Shown here piece after piece: positions 8,212-18,421 of a DNA stretch of 64,000 bases. The position numbers were made by a program, and so were the translations under genes. Source of the stretch: Methyloprofundus sp. (GTDB lineage Bacteria > Pseudomonadota > Gammaproteobacteria > Methylococcales > Methylomonadaceae); assembly GCA_016592635.1 (NCBI GenBank), contig AP023240.1, positions 1,302,001 through 1,366,000 of the forward strand, given 5' to 3'. How positions within the stretch are numbered: position 1 is the stretch's first letter; each line of letters begins with the position of its first letter. Under the pieces are notes generated by a model that worked only from the letters and a program-made list of their open reading frames with translations, was not told where the DNA came from and did not search any database.

Positions 8212-9165
8212 ATGAAAATTCAAGATTCTACAATGAAAACAACTGGCCGTATTGCCGCAATTCCATTAGCGGTTGCCTTGGCACTTGGCTCAGTGACAAC
8301 ACAGGCTAGTCAAAAGGCCACAGGCGCAGAAAATACATTGCAACAAGCCAAAATTAACAAGACCGCAACAAAAAAGACGGAACACAAAAAGAAATCATCC
8401 CTGATTAGTCAGCATAAACAAGTCGTCAAGGAAGCTGCTGATGCTTTTACAGCAACTGAAACCGCTTTGCTTGCTTTGCATAATAAACAGGCAAAGCATG
8501 CTCAGGCAGCTCTGGAAATAGCCTCGGGTAATTTACATTTATTACTGGCGCGTGACCCTGCATTAAGTCTAGTACCGATTGATGTTAACGTCGAGATTAT
8601 AGAGGGTGTGCATGATTTGAAAACAATTAAAAAGCTACAAGATGAACTGGAAGATTTAATTGATGATAAGCGTTTTCAGGATGCCAGGCCGATTATTGAT
8701 AGTCTGGTGGATGAGTTGCGCGTAACCACCGTTTATTTACCACTGGCTACTTATCCTGCGACTATTGATAGTATTGCGCCATTGGTTGATGCGGGTAAAT
8801 GGGCTGAAGCGGAAGAGAAATTAGTTGCGCTACTTGATACTTTTGTCTTGGACGAAGAGATTACGCCTTTGGCGATTATTCGTGCGGAAGAAAAAATAAA
8901 TAAAGCATTTCAAATCGAATATAGCGCAGATTTTTCTAAAGATAAGGATAAAAACCAGATAAGCCAATTGATAAAAGAGGCCAGACAGCATATAAAAATT
9001 GCTGAAGCTTTAGGTTATGCCAGCGAGTATGAGTATAAGCCTCTATATGATGATATAGATGAGTTAAAAAAAGCGATAGGGACTAATGGTTTTAAAGGAG
9101 AGTGGGCAAAAATTAAGCAATCCATGTCATCATTAAAAAATAAAGTCATTCACCCACGTGATTAA
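8212..9165 (+). CDS. YfdX family protein, first copy
   Basis: 317 residues, starting behind AAGGAGATACC, with a signal peptide (hydrophobic IPLAVALALGSVTTQAS). The YfdX domain (about residues 70-225) shows the hallmark VDVNVEIIEGVHDLKTI, RPIIDSLVDELRVTTVYLP and LATYP blocks. YfdX proteins are small helical periplasmic or secreted proteins linked to acid, heat and multidrug-efflux (EvgA) responses; two copies are part of the tLST/LHR. Longer than E. coli YfdX (211 residues) because of a Lys/Thr-rich N-terminal linker (residues 33-65) and a C-terminal helical extension. A paralogue lies at 11356, with a Deg protease between them. Confidence 0.9.
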   Translation: MKIQDSTMKTTGRIAAIPLAVALALGSVTTQASQKATGAENTLQQAKINKTATKKTEHKKKSSLISQHKQVVKEAADAFTATETALLALHNKQAKHAQAALEIASGNLHLLLARDPALSLVPIDVNVEIIEGVHDLKTIKKLQDELEDLIDDKRFQDARPIIDSLVDELRVTTVYLPLATYPATIDSIAPLVDAGKWAEAEEKLVALLDTFVLDEEITPLAIIRAEEKINKAFQIEYSADFSKDKDKNQISQLIKEARQHIKIAEALGYASEYEYKPLYDDIDELKKAIGTNGFKGEWAKIKQSMSSLKNKVIHPRD

Positions 9166-9202
9166 AATCAGAGCCTGCTTACTTTAATTATTTATACACG
9201 CT

Positions 9203-9267
9203 GTAGGATGTGTTGAGGTATGAAGCGCATCACACAATGGCGCACTTTGTTCCTTAGCACATCCTAC
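9203..9267. repeat. GTAGGATGTG palindromic repeat, copy 1
   Basis: The arms GTAGGATGTG (9203-9212) and CACATCCTAC (9258-9267) are complementary; the interior keeps the GAGG..GAAGCGCATCAC signature of the family in altered form. Other copies are at 37362, 44392, 52325, 58366 and 62639. Confidence 0.8.
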
Positions 9268-9286
9268 AGAATATAATAAGGAAACC

Positions 9287-10762
9287 ATGATGAATAATAC
9301 GCTCATCACTCGATTATTATTACTGCTCTGGGTTTTTGCCTTACCCGCCTATGGGCAGGAAGACGGTATTGAAAGTTTACGTAATACCAGTAAAGCTTTT
9401 GCTTCCGTGGCGCGTAAAGTGTCGCCATCAGTGGTCTTTATACAAGTGGAAAGCAATCGGGAAAGTCCTTCCATACAACAATTTTCATCACCCTTTGGTC
9501 ACGGTGGTCCTTTTGATGATGAATTGTTCAGGCGTTTTTTTGGTCCGCAATTCCCTAATAGGCCGCAAACTCCTGGGGCAGAAAATTCACAGCCTAAACA
9601 ACGTGCCATAGGTCAAGGATCGGGCTTTGTTTATAAGGTCGATGAAGGGCTGTTTTCTAAGAAAACCTATATATTAACCAATAATCATGTGGTTGATCAG
9701 GCGGAAAAGATAAAGGTAAAGTTTCCTAATGGCAAGGAATATGATGCCAAGGTGACGGGGGCTGACCCGAAATCCGACGTTGCCGTGATTGAAATAGAGA
9801 CGGATAAGGTAGTGGCTTTAGCTCTGGGGAATTCTGAAAAATTATCGGTGGGCGAGTGGGTGATTGCCATCGGTAATCCGTTTGGCCTGCAAAACTCACT
9901 TACCGTTGGAGTTGTCAGCGCTAAAGGGCGAACCAGTGTCGGAATCAGTGATTACGAGAATTTTATTCAGACCGATGCCGCTATTAACCCGGGCAATTCT
10001 GGTGGACCACTGGTGGATCTTGATGGCCAGGTCATTGGTATGAATACCGCTATTTTTAGCCGTAGTGGCGGTTATATGGGAATTGGTTTTGCGATTCCTA
10101 TAGATTTAGCGAAAGCAGTCGCGGAACAACTTATAGACAAAGGTGAGGTGGTGCGCGGACATTTAGGCGTGGTCATTCAACCCTTAACGCCTGAACTAGC
10201 AGAGTCTTTTGGTGTAAATCAGGGGGAAGGGATACTCATTTCTCAAGTGGTCGAAGATTCACCCGCCGATAAGGCAGGCTTAAAACAGGGGGATGTGATT
10301 ATTGCTTACCGTGGAAGCAAGGTTGACAGTATAGGAAAATTTCGTAATCAAGTCGCCTTGACGACACCAAGCAGTCAAGAAGAGCTGGTTATTTTGCGTG
10401 ATGGCAAGCGGAAAACGGTGACTGTAAAAATAGGTCAACAGGATAATACTTTACAAGTTACCAAAGGTTCATCGCAAAGTGTTGATAAGATTGGTATGAC
10501 TGTACAAACGATCACGCCGCAACTGGCTGAAAAGTATAATATTCCATCAGGTGCAGGCGTTGTGGTAAATAATGTGCAGCCAGGTTCTATTGCTGCACAG
10601 GCGGGGGTTCAACCTGGTACTGTGATCCTGCAGGTTAACCGGAAAAAAGTAAAAAATGCAGCTGAGTTTAAACGCGCAGTTAAAGACAGTTATGCACAGA
10701 AAAAAGTGTTGTTGCTGGTGCGTAGCGATAATTATCAACGCTTTATAATTTTAGAGTGGTAA
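9287..10762 (+). CDS. Do-family periplasmic serine protease (DegP/DegQ-like)
   Basis: 491 residues: signal peptide (LLLLLWVFALPAYG), trypsin-like domain and two PDZ domains (about residues 285-375 and 400-490). The catalytic triad is intact: His134 in TNNHVV, Asp164 in KSDVAV and Ser238 in GNSGGP. Degrades and chaperones misfolded envelope proteins. Residues 60-105 form the long LA-type loop with FDDELFRRFFG. It lies between two yfdX-like genes; a deg gene also belongs to the tLST/LHR gene set. Probably co-regulated with its neighbours, although the palindromic repeat at 9203 and a hairpin at 10836 separate it from them. I do not use degP as a symbol because DegP, DegQ and MucD cannot be told apart here. 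Confidence 0.93.
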   Translation: MMNNTLITRLLLLLWVFALPAYGQEDGIESLRNTSKAFASVARKVSPSVVFIQVESNRESPSIQQFSSPFGHGGPFDDELFRRFFGPQFPNRPQTPGAENSQPKQRAIGQGSGFVYKVDEGLFSKKTYILTNNHVVDQAEKIKVKFPNGKEYDAKVTGADPKSDVAVIEIETDKVVALALGNSEKLSVGEWVIAIGNPFGLQNSLTVGVVSAKGRTSVGISDYENFIQTDAAINPGNSGGPLVDLDGQVIGMNTAIFSRSGGYMGIGFAIPIDLAKAVAEQLIDKGEVVRGHLGVVIQPLTPELAESFGVNQGEGILISQVVEDSPADKAGLKQGDVIIAYRGSKVDSIGKFRNQVALTTPSSQEELVILRDGKRKTVTVKIGQQDNTLQVTKGSSQSVDKIGMTVQTITPQLAEKYNIPSGAGVVVNNVQPGSIAAQAGVQPGTVILQVNRKKVKNAAEFKRAVKDSYAQKKVLLLVRSDNYQRFIILEW

Positions 10763-10835
10763 TTATCAGGAAGCAATAACGTACACTCACCAGGAGCTAG
10801 GATAGTTGCGTTCCTGCTCCTGAGCAGAGTCAATG

Positions 10836-10856
10836 ACAAAGTTGGGTTAACTTTGT
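10836..10856 (+). terminator. Possible terminator or attenuator hairpin after the Deg protease gene
   Basis: Stem ACAAAGTT / AACTTTGT (8 bp) with a 5-nt loop. A T-run is lacking, so termination may be partial and the following 88-codon gene may still be read through. Confidence 0.35.
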
Positions 10857-10880
10857 GGAAGTATAACTTAGGAGTAAACA

Positions 10881-11147
10881 ATGAATTTAAAAAAAGATTT
10901 AGATGAATTAACGGAGCCATTAAAGCAACAGCGGGGTGAAATTCAACTACAAATTCACCTTGCCAGTATGGAGGCTAAACAGGAATGGCAAAAGGCAGAA
11001 AAGAATTGGGATAAGTTCGTTGATGGTTTAGGCATAGTAACGGATGAAACTAAAGAAACCAGTGCTGAATTGCTTCATAGTACAAAAGTTATTGGTGATG
11101 AGCTTAAGGAAACATATAAACGCATTGCAGAACGGCTAAGGGAATAG
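10881..11147 (+). CDS. Small coiled-coil protein of unknown function
   Basis: 88 residues, entirely charged and helical (Lys/Glu-rich, with heptad-like spacing from QIHLASMEAKQEWQKAEKNW to the end), no signal peptide, cytoplasmic. The start ATG follows TAGGAGTAAACA, a good ribosome site. Small helical proteins of this kind accompany stress genes, but I do not recognise a named family. Its place between the Deg protease and the second YfdX suggests a role in the same stress response, which is inference only. Confidence 0.7.
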   Translation: MNLKKDLDELTEPLKQQRGEIQLQIHLASMEAKQEWQKAEKNWDKFVDGLGIVTDETKETSAELLHSTKVIGDELKETYKRIAERLRE

Positions 11148-11355
11148 CCACTTATATTGCAATCAGCTCGTGGTCTGGGGTGAAGCATGAATCCCAGTAA
11201 CTAGACACAATAAGCAGTTGGGGGACATCTTACTCCCTCAACCGAGTGCAGGCCAGAAAATGGGCTAAATCAGAATGATTATTTATTGGGATAGGTATAA
11301 GACATAGTATAGAAGGTTGTCGCCACCCATTATGTTAACTTTATGGAGTAAAAAT

Positions 11356-12291
11356 ATGAAAAATTCAAAATTAAAAACCAAAATGGCCCTTAGTGCTAGC
11401 GTTATGTCATGTGTTTTAGCATTACCGTTGACAGCAACAGCAACAGCGGAAGGCGTAAAAAGCTCATTGTCCATTACCAATAAGGGTTCAACGGTCAATA
11501 ATGCTGCTACTAATGCGCATAAAACAAAAATTAATACGCGCAAGCAAATTGTTAAAGAAGCCGCTGATGCGGCTAAAGCAACGCAAACGGCTTTAATTGC
11601 CTTGAACAATGAGCAGCCCAAACAAGCTGTAGCTGCCTTACAAGTGGCTTCCGGAAATTTACATTTACTACTTGCCCGTGATCCATCCTTAGCGATGTTA
11701 CCCATTGATTATCAGGTTCAGATTATAGAAGGTGTGGATGATTTAAAAACAATCAAAATTCTGGAAGAGGAATTAGACGATTTAGTGGATGATAATTACT
11801 ATCAGGCGGCAAGACCTATTATGGATAGTTTAGTTGATGAAATTAGAGTCACCACAGTTTATTTGCCGCTAGCAACCTATCCTGCGGCTATTGATGCTAC
11901 GGCTCCGTTAATTGATGCCGGTAAGTTTGATGAGGCTAAACAAATCCTCTATGCCGCTTTAGATACTTTTGTTATGGATGAAGAAATCACGCCATTGTCG
12001 ATTATTCGGGCAGAAGATAAATTAAGTGAAGCATTTCAGATTGAACATAAAGGTGATTTATCGAAACAGGAAACCAAAGATAAAATTTCTAATCTGGTTT
12101 ATGCCGCTAATGAGAATATAAAAGTAGCGGAGGCTTTAGGATATGGTACAGAAGATGATTTTGAAGCACTTTATGACAGTATGGATGCCTTGAAAAAGTC
12201 GATTGGCACGGCTGGCTTTAAAGGCGAATGGGCGAAAGTCAAAAAAACTTTATCAGCGTTTAAAAATAAAGTGGTACATCCACGCGGATAA
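11356..12291 (+). CDS. YfdX family protein, second copy
   Basis: 311 residues from ATG 11356, chosen because GGAG lies 9 nt upstream and a signal peptide follows at once (KTKMALSASVMSCVLALPLTA). The frame is open further up but that extension lacks a ribosome site. The YfdX domain carries the same long blocks as the first copy (LLLARDPSLAMLPIDYQVQI, RVTTVYLPLATYPA, EITPLSIIRAED), and the C-terminal extension ends HPRG as the first ends HPRD. The copies clearly arose by duplication and have since diverged across the N-terminal linker. Two YfdX paralogues near each other also occur in the tLST/LHR. Confidence 0.9.
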   Translation: MKNSKLKTKMALSASVMSCVLALPLTATATAEGVKSSLSITNKGSTVNNAATNAHKTKINTRKQIVKEAADAAKATQTALIALNNEQPKQAVAALQVASGNLHLLLARDPSLAMLPIDYQVQIIEGVDDLKTIKILEEELDDLVDDNYYQAARPIMDSLVDEIRVTTVYLPLATYPAAIDATAPLIDAGKFDEAKQILYAALDTFVMDEEITPLSIIRAEDKLSEAFQIEHKGDLSKQETKDKISNLVYAANENIKVAEALGYGTEDDFEALYDSMDALKKSIGTAGFKGEWAKVKKTLSAFKNKVVHPRG

Positions 12292-12553
12292 ATAGATCAT
12301 TACAAGATGACTTAGTGACTGATGTTACGCAGAGTAACCATTATATTGTTGTCTGGGACTCGCTACGCTTGCCTAGACAAACAAGGGCATCACCTTCCAG
12401 GTAGTGTGTGAGTTTCGTATTTTTGCGTAACCCCTGTTATTATCTGTGGTGGAAAACGCACGTTATTCCACCCTGCGTTTCAGTAAAATTTGCAGATAAC
12501 ATTATCCAGCGGGTGATGTATGATAAATAGATGTTCAACAGGGAGATTAAATC

Positions 12554-13954
12554 ATGAAACTAGCATTTCACGGTGCAGATCAAAATGTAACTGGGTCTTG
12601 TCATCTGCTTGAGGCAGCGGGCAAGAAAATTTTAATTGATTGTGGACTCTATCAAGGGGGACGAGAGTTAGAAGAGGAAAATGCCCAGCCATTTGGTTTT
12701 GATCCTGCCAGTATTGATATCCTATTGCTAACTCATGCCCACCTAGATCACTGTGGGCGAATACCGTTATTAGTTAAGCAAGGTTTTACCGGTGAAATCA
12801 TTACCACGGCTGCTTCCTGTGAGTTAGCCCGCGTGGTCTTACTGGATTCGGCGAGTCTCCAGGAAAGTGAAGCGCAATATAAATCAAAAAAAGCTTCTAG
12901 GCACGGCCATAAAAATGAAGTAGAGCCACTTTATACGACACTTGATGCGCTAAACTGTTTTGATTTTTTTGGACGTAAGGCAAGCTACAATCAGGCTTTT
13001 GCTATAAATGACGATATTCAGGTGACTTTTATTGATGCCGGACATATTTTAGGCTCTGCAGCCATTGTGCTGGAAATTAATCATCAGGGGAAGCCGCGAA
13101 AAATACTGTTCTCTGGTGATTTAGGTTATAACGGACGCGCTATTATCAAAGATCCAGCGACACCTCCTCATGTTGATATAGTCGTTATGGAAACCACTTA
13201 TGGCGATCGCCTACATAAAACGCTGCAACCGACTCTGGAGGAATTCTATACAACAATTAATAGAACCATAGCGCAGGGCGGTAATATTATTATTCCCAGT
13301 TTTGCGCTAGAACGTGCGCAGGAGTTGCTTTATTATTTGCGTGAAGGGATTGAAAACGGTCAGTTGCCAGCGTATCTTCCAGTATTTCTTGATTCACCCA
13401 TGGCTATTTCTGCCACCCAGATTTTTCAGCGTCATCCAGAATGTTTTGATAAGGAAACCTGTGAAGTCTTTACTTCAGGTCAGGATCCCTTTATGTTTTC
13501 TGGTTTACACTTTACCCAAGATACGGCTGATTCCATGGCCTTAAATAATATCATGGGTGGTGCCGTCATTATTGCTGGTTCTGGCATGTGTACCGGTGGA
13601 CGCATTACGCATCACCTGAAGCATGGCCTCTGGAATCGCAAAAATACCATTATTTTTGTCGGTTTTGCTGCGTATGGAACATTAGCGCGACGGATTGTAG
13701 ACGGTGCAAAAACCGTTAAAATTTTTGGTGAAGAAATACCGGTAAACGCAAGTGTCTTTACCATTGGTGGTTTTTCAGCTCATGCTGATCAGGCGGAATT
13801 ATTGTCTTGGCATCAACAAACAGGCAAGCCAAAAACGACTTTTCTAGTACATGGTGATCGAGATGTGATGCCGATATTTGCTAAAAAATTGCACAACAGT
13901 CAGGTGGAAATTCCTGAACTGCATCAACAATATAATATCGAAGAGTGGCTTTAA
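12554..13954 (+). CDS. Metallo-beta-lactamase/beta-CASP RNA-processing-type hydrolase
   Basis: 466 residues. The metal-binding THAHLDH motif (His61, His63, Asp65, His66), then DAGHILGSA and SGDLGYNGR supply the remaining ligands. A beta-CASP insert (FALERAQELLYYL, LDSPMAISAT, MCTGGRITHHL) and a C-terminal RMMBL-type part (GGFSAHADQAELLSW, FLVHGD) complete the fold. This is the family annotated as MBL-fold exonuclease involved in mRNA 3'-end processing (YSH1-like); in bacteria the members are presumed RNases of unknown target. It starts behind GGGAGATTAAATC and sits between YfdX and FtsH in the stress cluster, so RNA turnover under stress is a reasonable but untested role. Confidence 0.88.
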   Translation: MKLAFHGADQNVTGSCHLLEAAGKKILIDCGLYQGGRELEEENAQPFGFDPASIDILLLTHAHLDHCGRIPLLVKQGFTGEIITTAASCELARVVLLDSASLQESEAQYKSKKASRHGHKNEVEPLYTTLDALNCFDFFGRKASYNQAFAINDDIQVTFIDAGHILGSAAIVLEINHQGKPRKILFSGDLGYNGRAIIKDPATPPHVDIVVMETTYGDRLHKTLQPTLEEFYTTINRTIAQGGNIIIPSFALERAQELLYYLREGIENGQLPAYLPVFLDSPMAISATQIFQRHPECFDKETCEVFTSGQDPFMFSGLHFTQDTADSMALNNIMGGAVIIAGSGMCTGGRITHHLKHGLWNRKNTIIFVGFAAYGTLARRIVDGAKTVKIFGEEIPVNASVFTIGGFSAHADQAELLSWHQQTGKPKTTFLVHGDRDVMPIFAKKLHNSQVEIPELHQQYNIEEWL

Positions 13955-14116
13955 GTATTCTTTTAATCCGTCCGGAACGGTGCTGTATGAGTATAATCAC
14001 TGTAACGGCTGGAGAAGCTGTGAAAATATTCAACAAAGGGATGAAGCTAGCGTTCAAAACACGTTTTGAGCGGCTTTTCATTCAGTTAATGAACTATAAG
14101 TCATTGATTGCTTAAA

Positions 14117-14168
14117 GAGTAAAAAACTTGTTTTTTACTCTGCTATCTTAATATTTTTACAGCCTCTG
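14117..14168. repeat. AAAACTTGTTTT hairpin repeat, copy 1
   Basis: Stem GAGTAAAAAA / TTTTTTACTC (10 bp, loop CTTG) at 14117-14140, followed by CTATCTTAATATTTTTACAG. The hairpin plus this tail recurs at 37281-37336, and bare hairpins of the type recur at 37251, 44548 and 52030. It could act as a bidirectional terminator between the MBL and ftsH genes. Confidence 0.6.
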
Positions 14169-14202
14169 ATAGCTATTCACTCAAAGAGAAAGTATTTTAC
14201 TC

Positions 14203-16125
14203 ATGAAAAACACTAATTTTGATATAAAAAAAGAGCATCCTAAAATAGAAATAAATAAGCCGGAGGAGAAGAATTCTTGGCGGAATCAAAAGTTTAGCTT
14301 GTGGGCTTATTTAATTTTTATGATGCTATCGCTTTATTTATGGCAGGGCTTGAAGCATCATCAGCAGGAGGAAATTCCTTACAGCGAGTTTTTGCAAAAA
14401 ATGCAGCAAGGAGAGATTGAGGAAGCTGTAGTCACTGATAAAGTTATATCAGGAAAATTCAGAACATCAAAGATGGCAACAGATACCAGTACGATCAAGG
14501 ATAATGGCACAAATAAACCAAATTATTTTATCACTGTCCCCTTAGCTAACAATGAGTTGGCGAATGAGCTGGAAAAAAATGGGGTGAAATATACGGTTCG
14601 TCAAAACGACAATTGGTTAAGCTCATTTTTGTTCAGTTGGGTATTGCCTTTTGGCCTTATGTTTCTACTTTGGAACTGGATGGCTAAACGCATGAGTGGC
14701 GGTGGTGGCGCGCAAAGTTTTTTAAATATCGGTGGTAACCGGGTGCGTATACATCCTGAAGGGGATAATAAAACCACGTTTAAAGATGTAGCCGGTGTTG
14801 AAGATGCCAAGCAGGAATTAGGAGAAAGTATTGATTTCCTTAAAGATCCTACCTTGATCCAGCGCCTCGGTGGGCACATGCCTAAAGGTATATTGTTAGT
14901 CGGTCCTCCCGGAACGGGTAAAACCTTATTAGCGCGTGCGGTTGCGGGTGAGGCAGGTGTGCCTTTTTTCAATATAAGTGGTTCTGAATTTATTGAAATG
15001 TTTGTGGGTGTGGGTGCTTCCCGTGTTCGCGATATGTTTGATCAAGCACGGCAGAAAGCTCCCTGTATTATTTTTATCGATGAACTGGATGCCATCGGTG
15101 GGGCGCGCGGTATTGGATCGATGATGGGCGGACATGATGAGCGAGAGCAGACTCTAAATCAATTACTCACTGAAATGGATGGTTTCGATCCTTCTTCTGG
15201 TGTTATTGTAATGGCAGCTACTAATCGGCCCGAGGTGCTGGATAAAGCCTTGTTACGCGCCGGGAGGTTTGATCGACAAATCGTTGTTGATAAACCTGAC
15301 CTTGAAGCACGTGTTGCCATACTTGCCCTGCACACTCAAAACATGACATTGGCCAAAGATGTTGACCTTAATGTGGTTGCACAACGTACGCCTGGTTTTG
15401 TGGGGGCTGATCTAGCCAATATTGCGAATGAAGCTGCTATTCTTGCTGTTCGTAGCAGGCATGACAGGATTGATATGCTGGATTTTGAAGCAGCTATTGA
15501 TCGGGTTATTGCTGGCCCTGAGAAAAAACATCGGGTTTTGGGAGCCGCTGAAAAACGACGTGTGGCCTTTCATGAATCAGGGCATACTTTGGTCGCAGTG
15601 ACTGTACCGACAGGTGAGCCGGTACATAAGGTTTCGATTATTCCCCGAGGCGTTGCTGCTTTAGGCTATACCTTACAATTACCCACGCAAGAAAAATTTC
15701 TGTCTACTGAGCAGGAATTGAAAGACCAGATTGCTATTTTAATGGGGGGGCGAGTTGCCGAGGAAATTGTTTTTGAAGATGTTTCTAGTGGTGCATCCAA
15801 CGATTTGGAGCGTGCATCTGAAATAGCTCGTAGCATGATCACGCAACTTGGGATGAGCAAAAAACTGGGGGCATTAACGTTCGGTAAAAGACAGCAGTTA
15901 ATGTATCTGGGTACTCAAGGAGCGGAAGAAAAAAATTACAGTGAGGAAACTTCACGCATTATTGATAGTGAAGTTAAAATACTAATTGATGAAGGGTATC
16001 AACGGGCGACTCAAATCCTGTCTGAAAAGCGCGAAGTGTTGAATAAACTCGCCGCATTGCTGGAACAGAAAGAGGTATTGAGTGGTGAAGAAGTAGGTAC
16101 GATTATAAAACAATGTGGGCTGTAG
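14203..16125 (+). CDS. ftsH: ATP-dependent zinc metalloprotease FtsH
   Basis: 640 residues. A 30-residue cytosolic leader precedes TM1 ([15 protein letters not shown]), then a periplasmic domain (residues 55-135) and TM2 ([15 protein letters not shown]). The AAA module shows Walker A GPPGTGKT (from residue 234), Walker [10 protein letters not shown] and the [23 protein letters not shown]. The protease has zinc ligands His457 and His461 in HESGH and Asp534 in SNDLERA. It degrades membrane and regulatory proteins such as sigma-32 in E. coli. The chromosomal housekeeping ftsH normally follows rlmE (rrmJ); here it follows yfdX and MBL genes, so this is probably an extra, stress-associated copy like that of the tLST/LHR. 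The unusual leader and the [12 protein letters not shown] loop support a divergent paralogue. Confidence 0.95.
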   Translation: MKNTNFDIKKEHPKIEINKPEEKNSWRNQKFSLWAYLIFMMLSLYLWQGLKHHQQEEIPYSEFLQKMQQGEIEEAVVTDKVISGKFRTSKMATDTSTIKDNGTNKPNYFITVPLANNELANELEKNGVKYTVRQNDNWLSSFLFSWVLPFGLMFLLWNWMAKRMSGGGGAQSFLNIGGNRVRIHPEGDNKTTFKDVAGVEDAKQELGESIDFLKDPTLIQRLGGHMPKGILLVGPPGTGKTLLARAVAGEAGVPFFNISGSEFIEMFVGVGASRVRDMFDQARQKAPCIIFIDELDAIGGARGIGSMMGGHDEREQTLNQLLTEMDGFDPSSGVIVMAATNRPEVLDKALLRAGRFDRQIVVDKPDLEARVAILALHTQNMTLAKDVDLNVVAQRTPGFVGADLANIANEAAILAVRSRHDRIDMLDFEAAIDRVIAGPEKKHRVLGAAEKRRVAFHESGHTLVAVTVPTGEPVHKVSIIPRGVAALGYTLQLPTQEKFLSTEQELKDQIAILMGGRVAEEIVFEDVSSGASNDLERASEIARSMITQLGMSKKLGALTFGKRQQLMYLGTQGAEEKNYSEETSRIIDSEVKILIDEGYQRATQILSEKREVLNKLAALLEQKEVLSGEEVGTIIKQCGL

Positions 16126-16603
16126 TTAAGAGGGATACTCATAAAGTAGATCGTTGATAGACCACGGGTTAAAATAATGAGTACCTTTCATTTCCCTATA
16201 AAAGTAGTTTACACTTTTATGACTCAACTAAGATCAGGAGTAAAAAAGCTTTAGTTTTTTCTGTACACAGCAATAGCTAAAGTTATTGTACTCCTGTCAA
16301 CGTGTGTAAACTGGCAAATAATGGTCTTAAGGGACGAAGATTTAATGAAATAAGCAACATTTTTTTGCACAGCCGAATCTATTCATTAACGCTGTTGCAG
16401 GTGCCGTAAGCATGGGATGAATCCTAATTTATATAATGAAATAATAAGTATAGGAGTTAACCTGAAAAAAGGTAAACAAAGACATAAAAAATTGTGCTTA
16501 TTTTGCCTTACTAGGATTTTTCTAGGCTCAGAAACAAATAGCTCAACTATACTTCATTTATTAATTTAAGCCTATTTTTTGGACAAAACCTCAAATATTT
16601 AAT
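16126..16603. other. Intergenic region with a nested inverted repeat
   Basis: No gene seen. The core is an inverted-repeat structure at 16206-16312: outer arms AGTTTACAC (16206-16214) / GTGTAAACT (16304-16312) and inner arms CAGGAGTA (16234-16241) / TACTCCTG (16289-16296), about 107 bp in all. It may be a structured RNA, a degenerate MITE or a terminator for ftsH. The last 60 bp before 16604 are AT-rich and could hold the promoter of the sensor pseudogene. Confidence 0.5.
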
Positions 16604-18421
16604 ATGAAAAAAATATTCTACCCAGCCATATTCATCATGAACAAGCTTGGTTATACCCGAAAAATCATATTATTAGGCACAATTTATTCCATTGCCTTGC
16701 TGGTCGTATTATTCAGCATCTATTTTAATCAAAATCAGCGTATTGAATCAGCACAGAAGGAGTTAGCAGGCATTGCTTTAGTTAAACCTATCCTGTCAAC
16801 CATACAGCTTATCCAGCAACATCGTGGATTATCATCTGGTGCTCTTGCAGGCAATGAAAAGATGGTAGATAGAGTGACAGCATCGACCGAAGCAACAGCA
16901 AAGTCTTTTGAAAGCCTGGTAGTAAACTTACCTGAACCGATTATCTCCGGAAATGATTGGCAAGCCATTGTAGCTGAATGGAAATAGATACAGCAATCAG
17001 AAACAAGCTGGTCAAAGGAAGATAATTTTAACGCACATACGCATCTAATTGATCAATTACAGCAGCTGTTGACGGATATTTCAAATTCGCACTTGCTAAC
17101 TTTCGATTCTAATGCCACTTCGCATTATCTTGCAATAGCAATCATTCGAGATATACCTTATGGACTTGAACAGCTGGGACAAATACGGGGGTATGGTACA
17201 GGAATTTTATCAGGTAAAAATATGTCTGCTGAGCAAAAAATAGAGATATATACCTTATTAGCCAAACTCAGAGCATCTTTTGACTCGCTAATCGTTGATT
17301 TAGAAAAAAACGGACGCTACGATGAAACTGTAAAAGCCTCGCTTTCACCCGCCATCTACCAAATAAAGCAATCCTCTATCATTATTAGCGACCTTGTCCG
17401 CTCGGATATTTTATCTGGGCAATTTTCTACCGACCCAGCCCTGTTTTATAATATTTGCACTCAAACGATTGATGTTGGCTATGAGCAAATATATCACAGC
17501 TTGTTGCCTACTCTTACGCAGCTGCTACAAGTGCACATTCAAAAAATAAAAGAACAATTGTTCACAAACATTGGCATCGCACTTCTATTATCGTTACTGG
17601 CCGTGTATTTATTTATCGGGCTTTATTATGCCACTATCAGCACTGTTCAAACCTTAGCCAATTCGGCCAGAAAGTTTTCTCAAGGCGACATGAGCCAACG
17701 TGTTCAGCTGGACACACAAGATGAGATTAAATAAATTGGTGATAATTTTAATTTAATGGCAGATGGTTTTGTTAAGTTGCTGGCTGCCCAGCAAAAAGAT
17801 GCTGAATGCCTGCAAGCCGTTATTAATACATCGCTGGATGCCATCATTCAAATAAATCCTAAAGGAGAAATTAGCGGATGGAATCATCAGGCTGTAGATA
17901 TTTTTGGCTGGACTCAGGAAGAGGCACTGGGACAGCCGATACATACAATGATTATTCCAGAACGCTATCGAAAGGCTCATCTGGAAGGCGTAAAGGATTA
18001 TTTAAAATCTGGGCAAAGAAAACGCGCCAGCTTACGAGTCGAAATTGAAGGCTTGCATAAAAACGGACATGAACTTCCGATTGAAATATCCATGTCACCG
18101 ATACTAACAAAGCAAGGCATTGTTGCATTCAGTGCCTATATCCGCGATCTTACTGAAAGCAAGAAAGCCGAAGACTCATTGAGCAAACTTTCTTTGGCAG
18201 TTGAGCAAAGTCCCAGCTCAGTCATCATCACTGATCTTAATGCAACAATTGAATATGCAAACCAGGCTTTCTTGAACAATACGGGTTACTCATCCTGCGA
18301 GGTTATCGGAAATAGCACCTATATGTTAAACAGCGGTAAAACGCCAAAACAAACATACGAAGCTATGTGGACAACACTGGCGGAAGAAAAGGTCTGGAAA
18401 GGAGAATTAGTTAATCGGCGT

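Noticed and set aside
14019..14119. A 32-codon leader-like peptide (GTG start) ahead of ftsH, similar to the first codons of the gene at 53429
   Set aside because: The similarity is due to the shared TATTTTCACAGC repeat in both places; nothing else suggests translation.
8212..16125. A recently acquired complete tLST genomic island
   Set aside because: ClpK, sHSP and thioredoxin genes, integrase and island borders are missing; base composition looks like the surroundings.
16985..17734. In-frame TAG and TAA as recoded sense codons
   Set aside because: Every intact gene in the window uses TAG, TAA and TGA as ordinary stops, and the same gene has an IS and a frameshift, so decay is the simpler reading.
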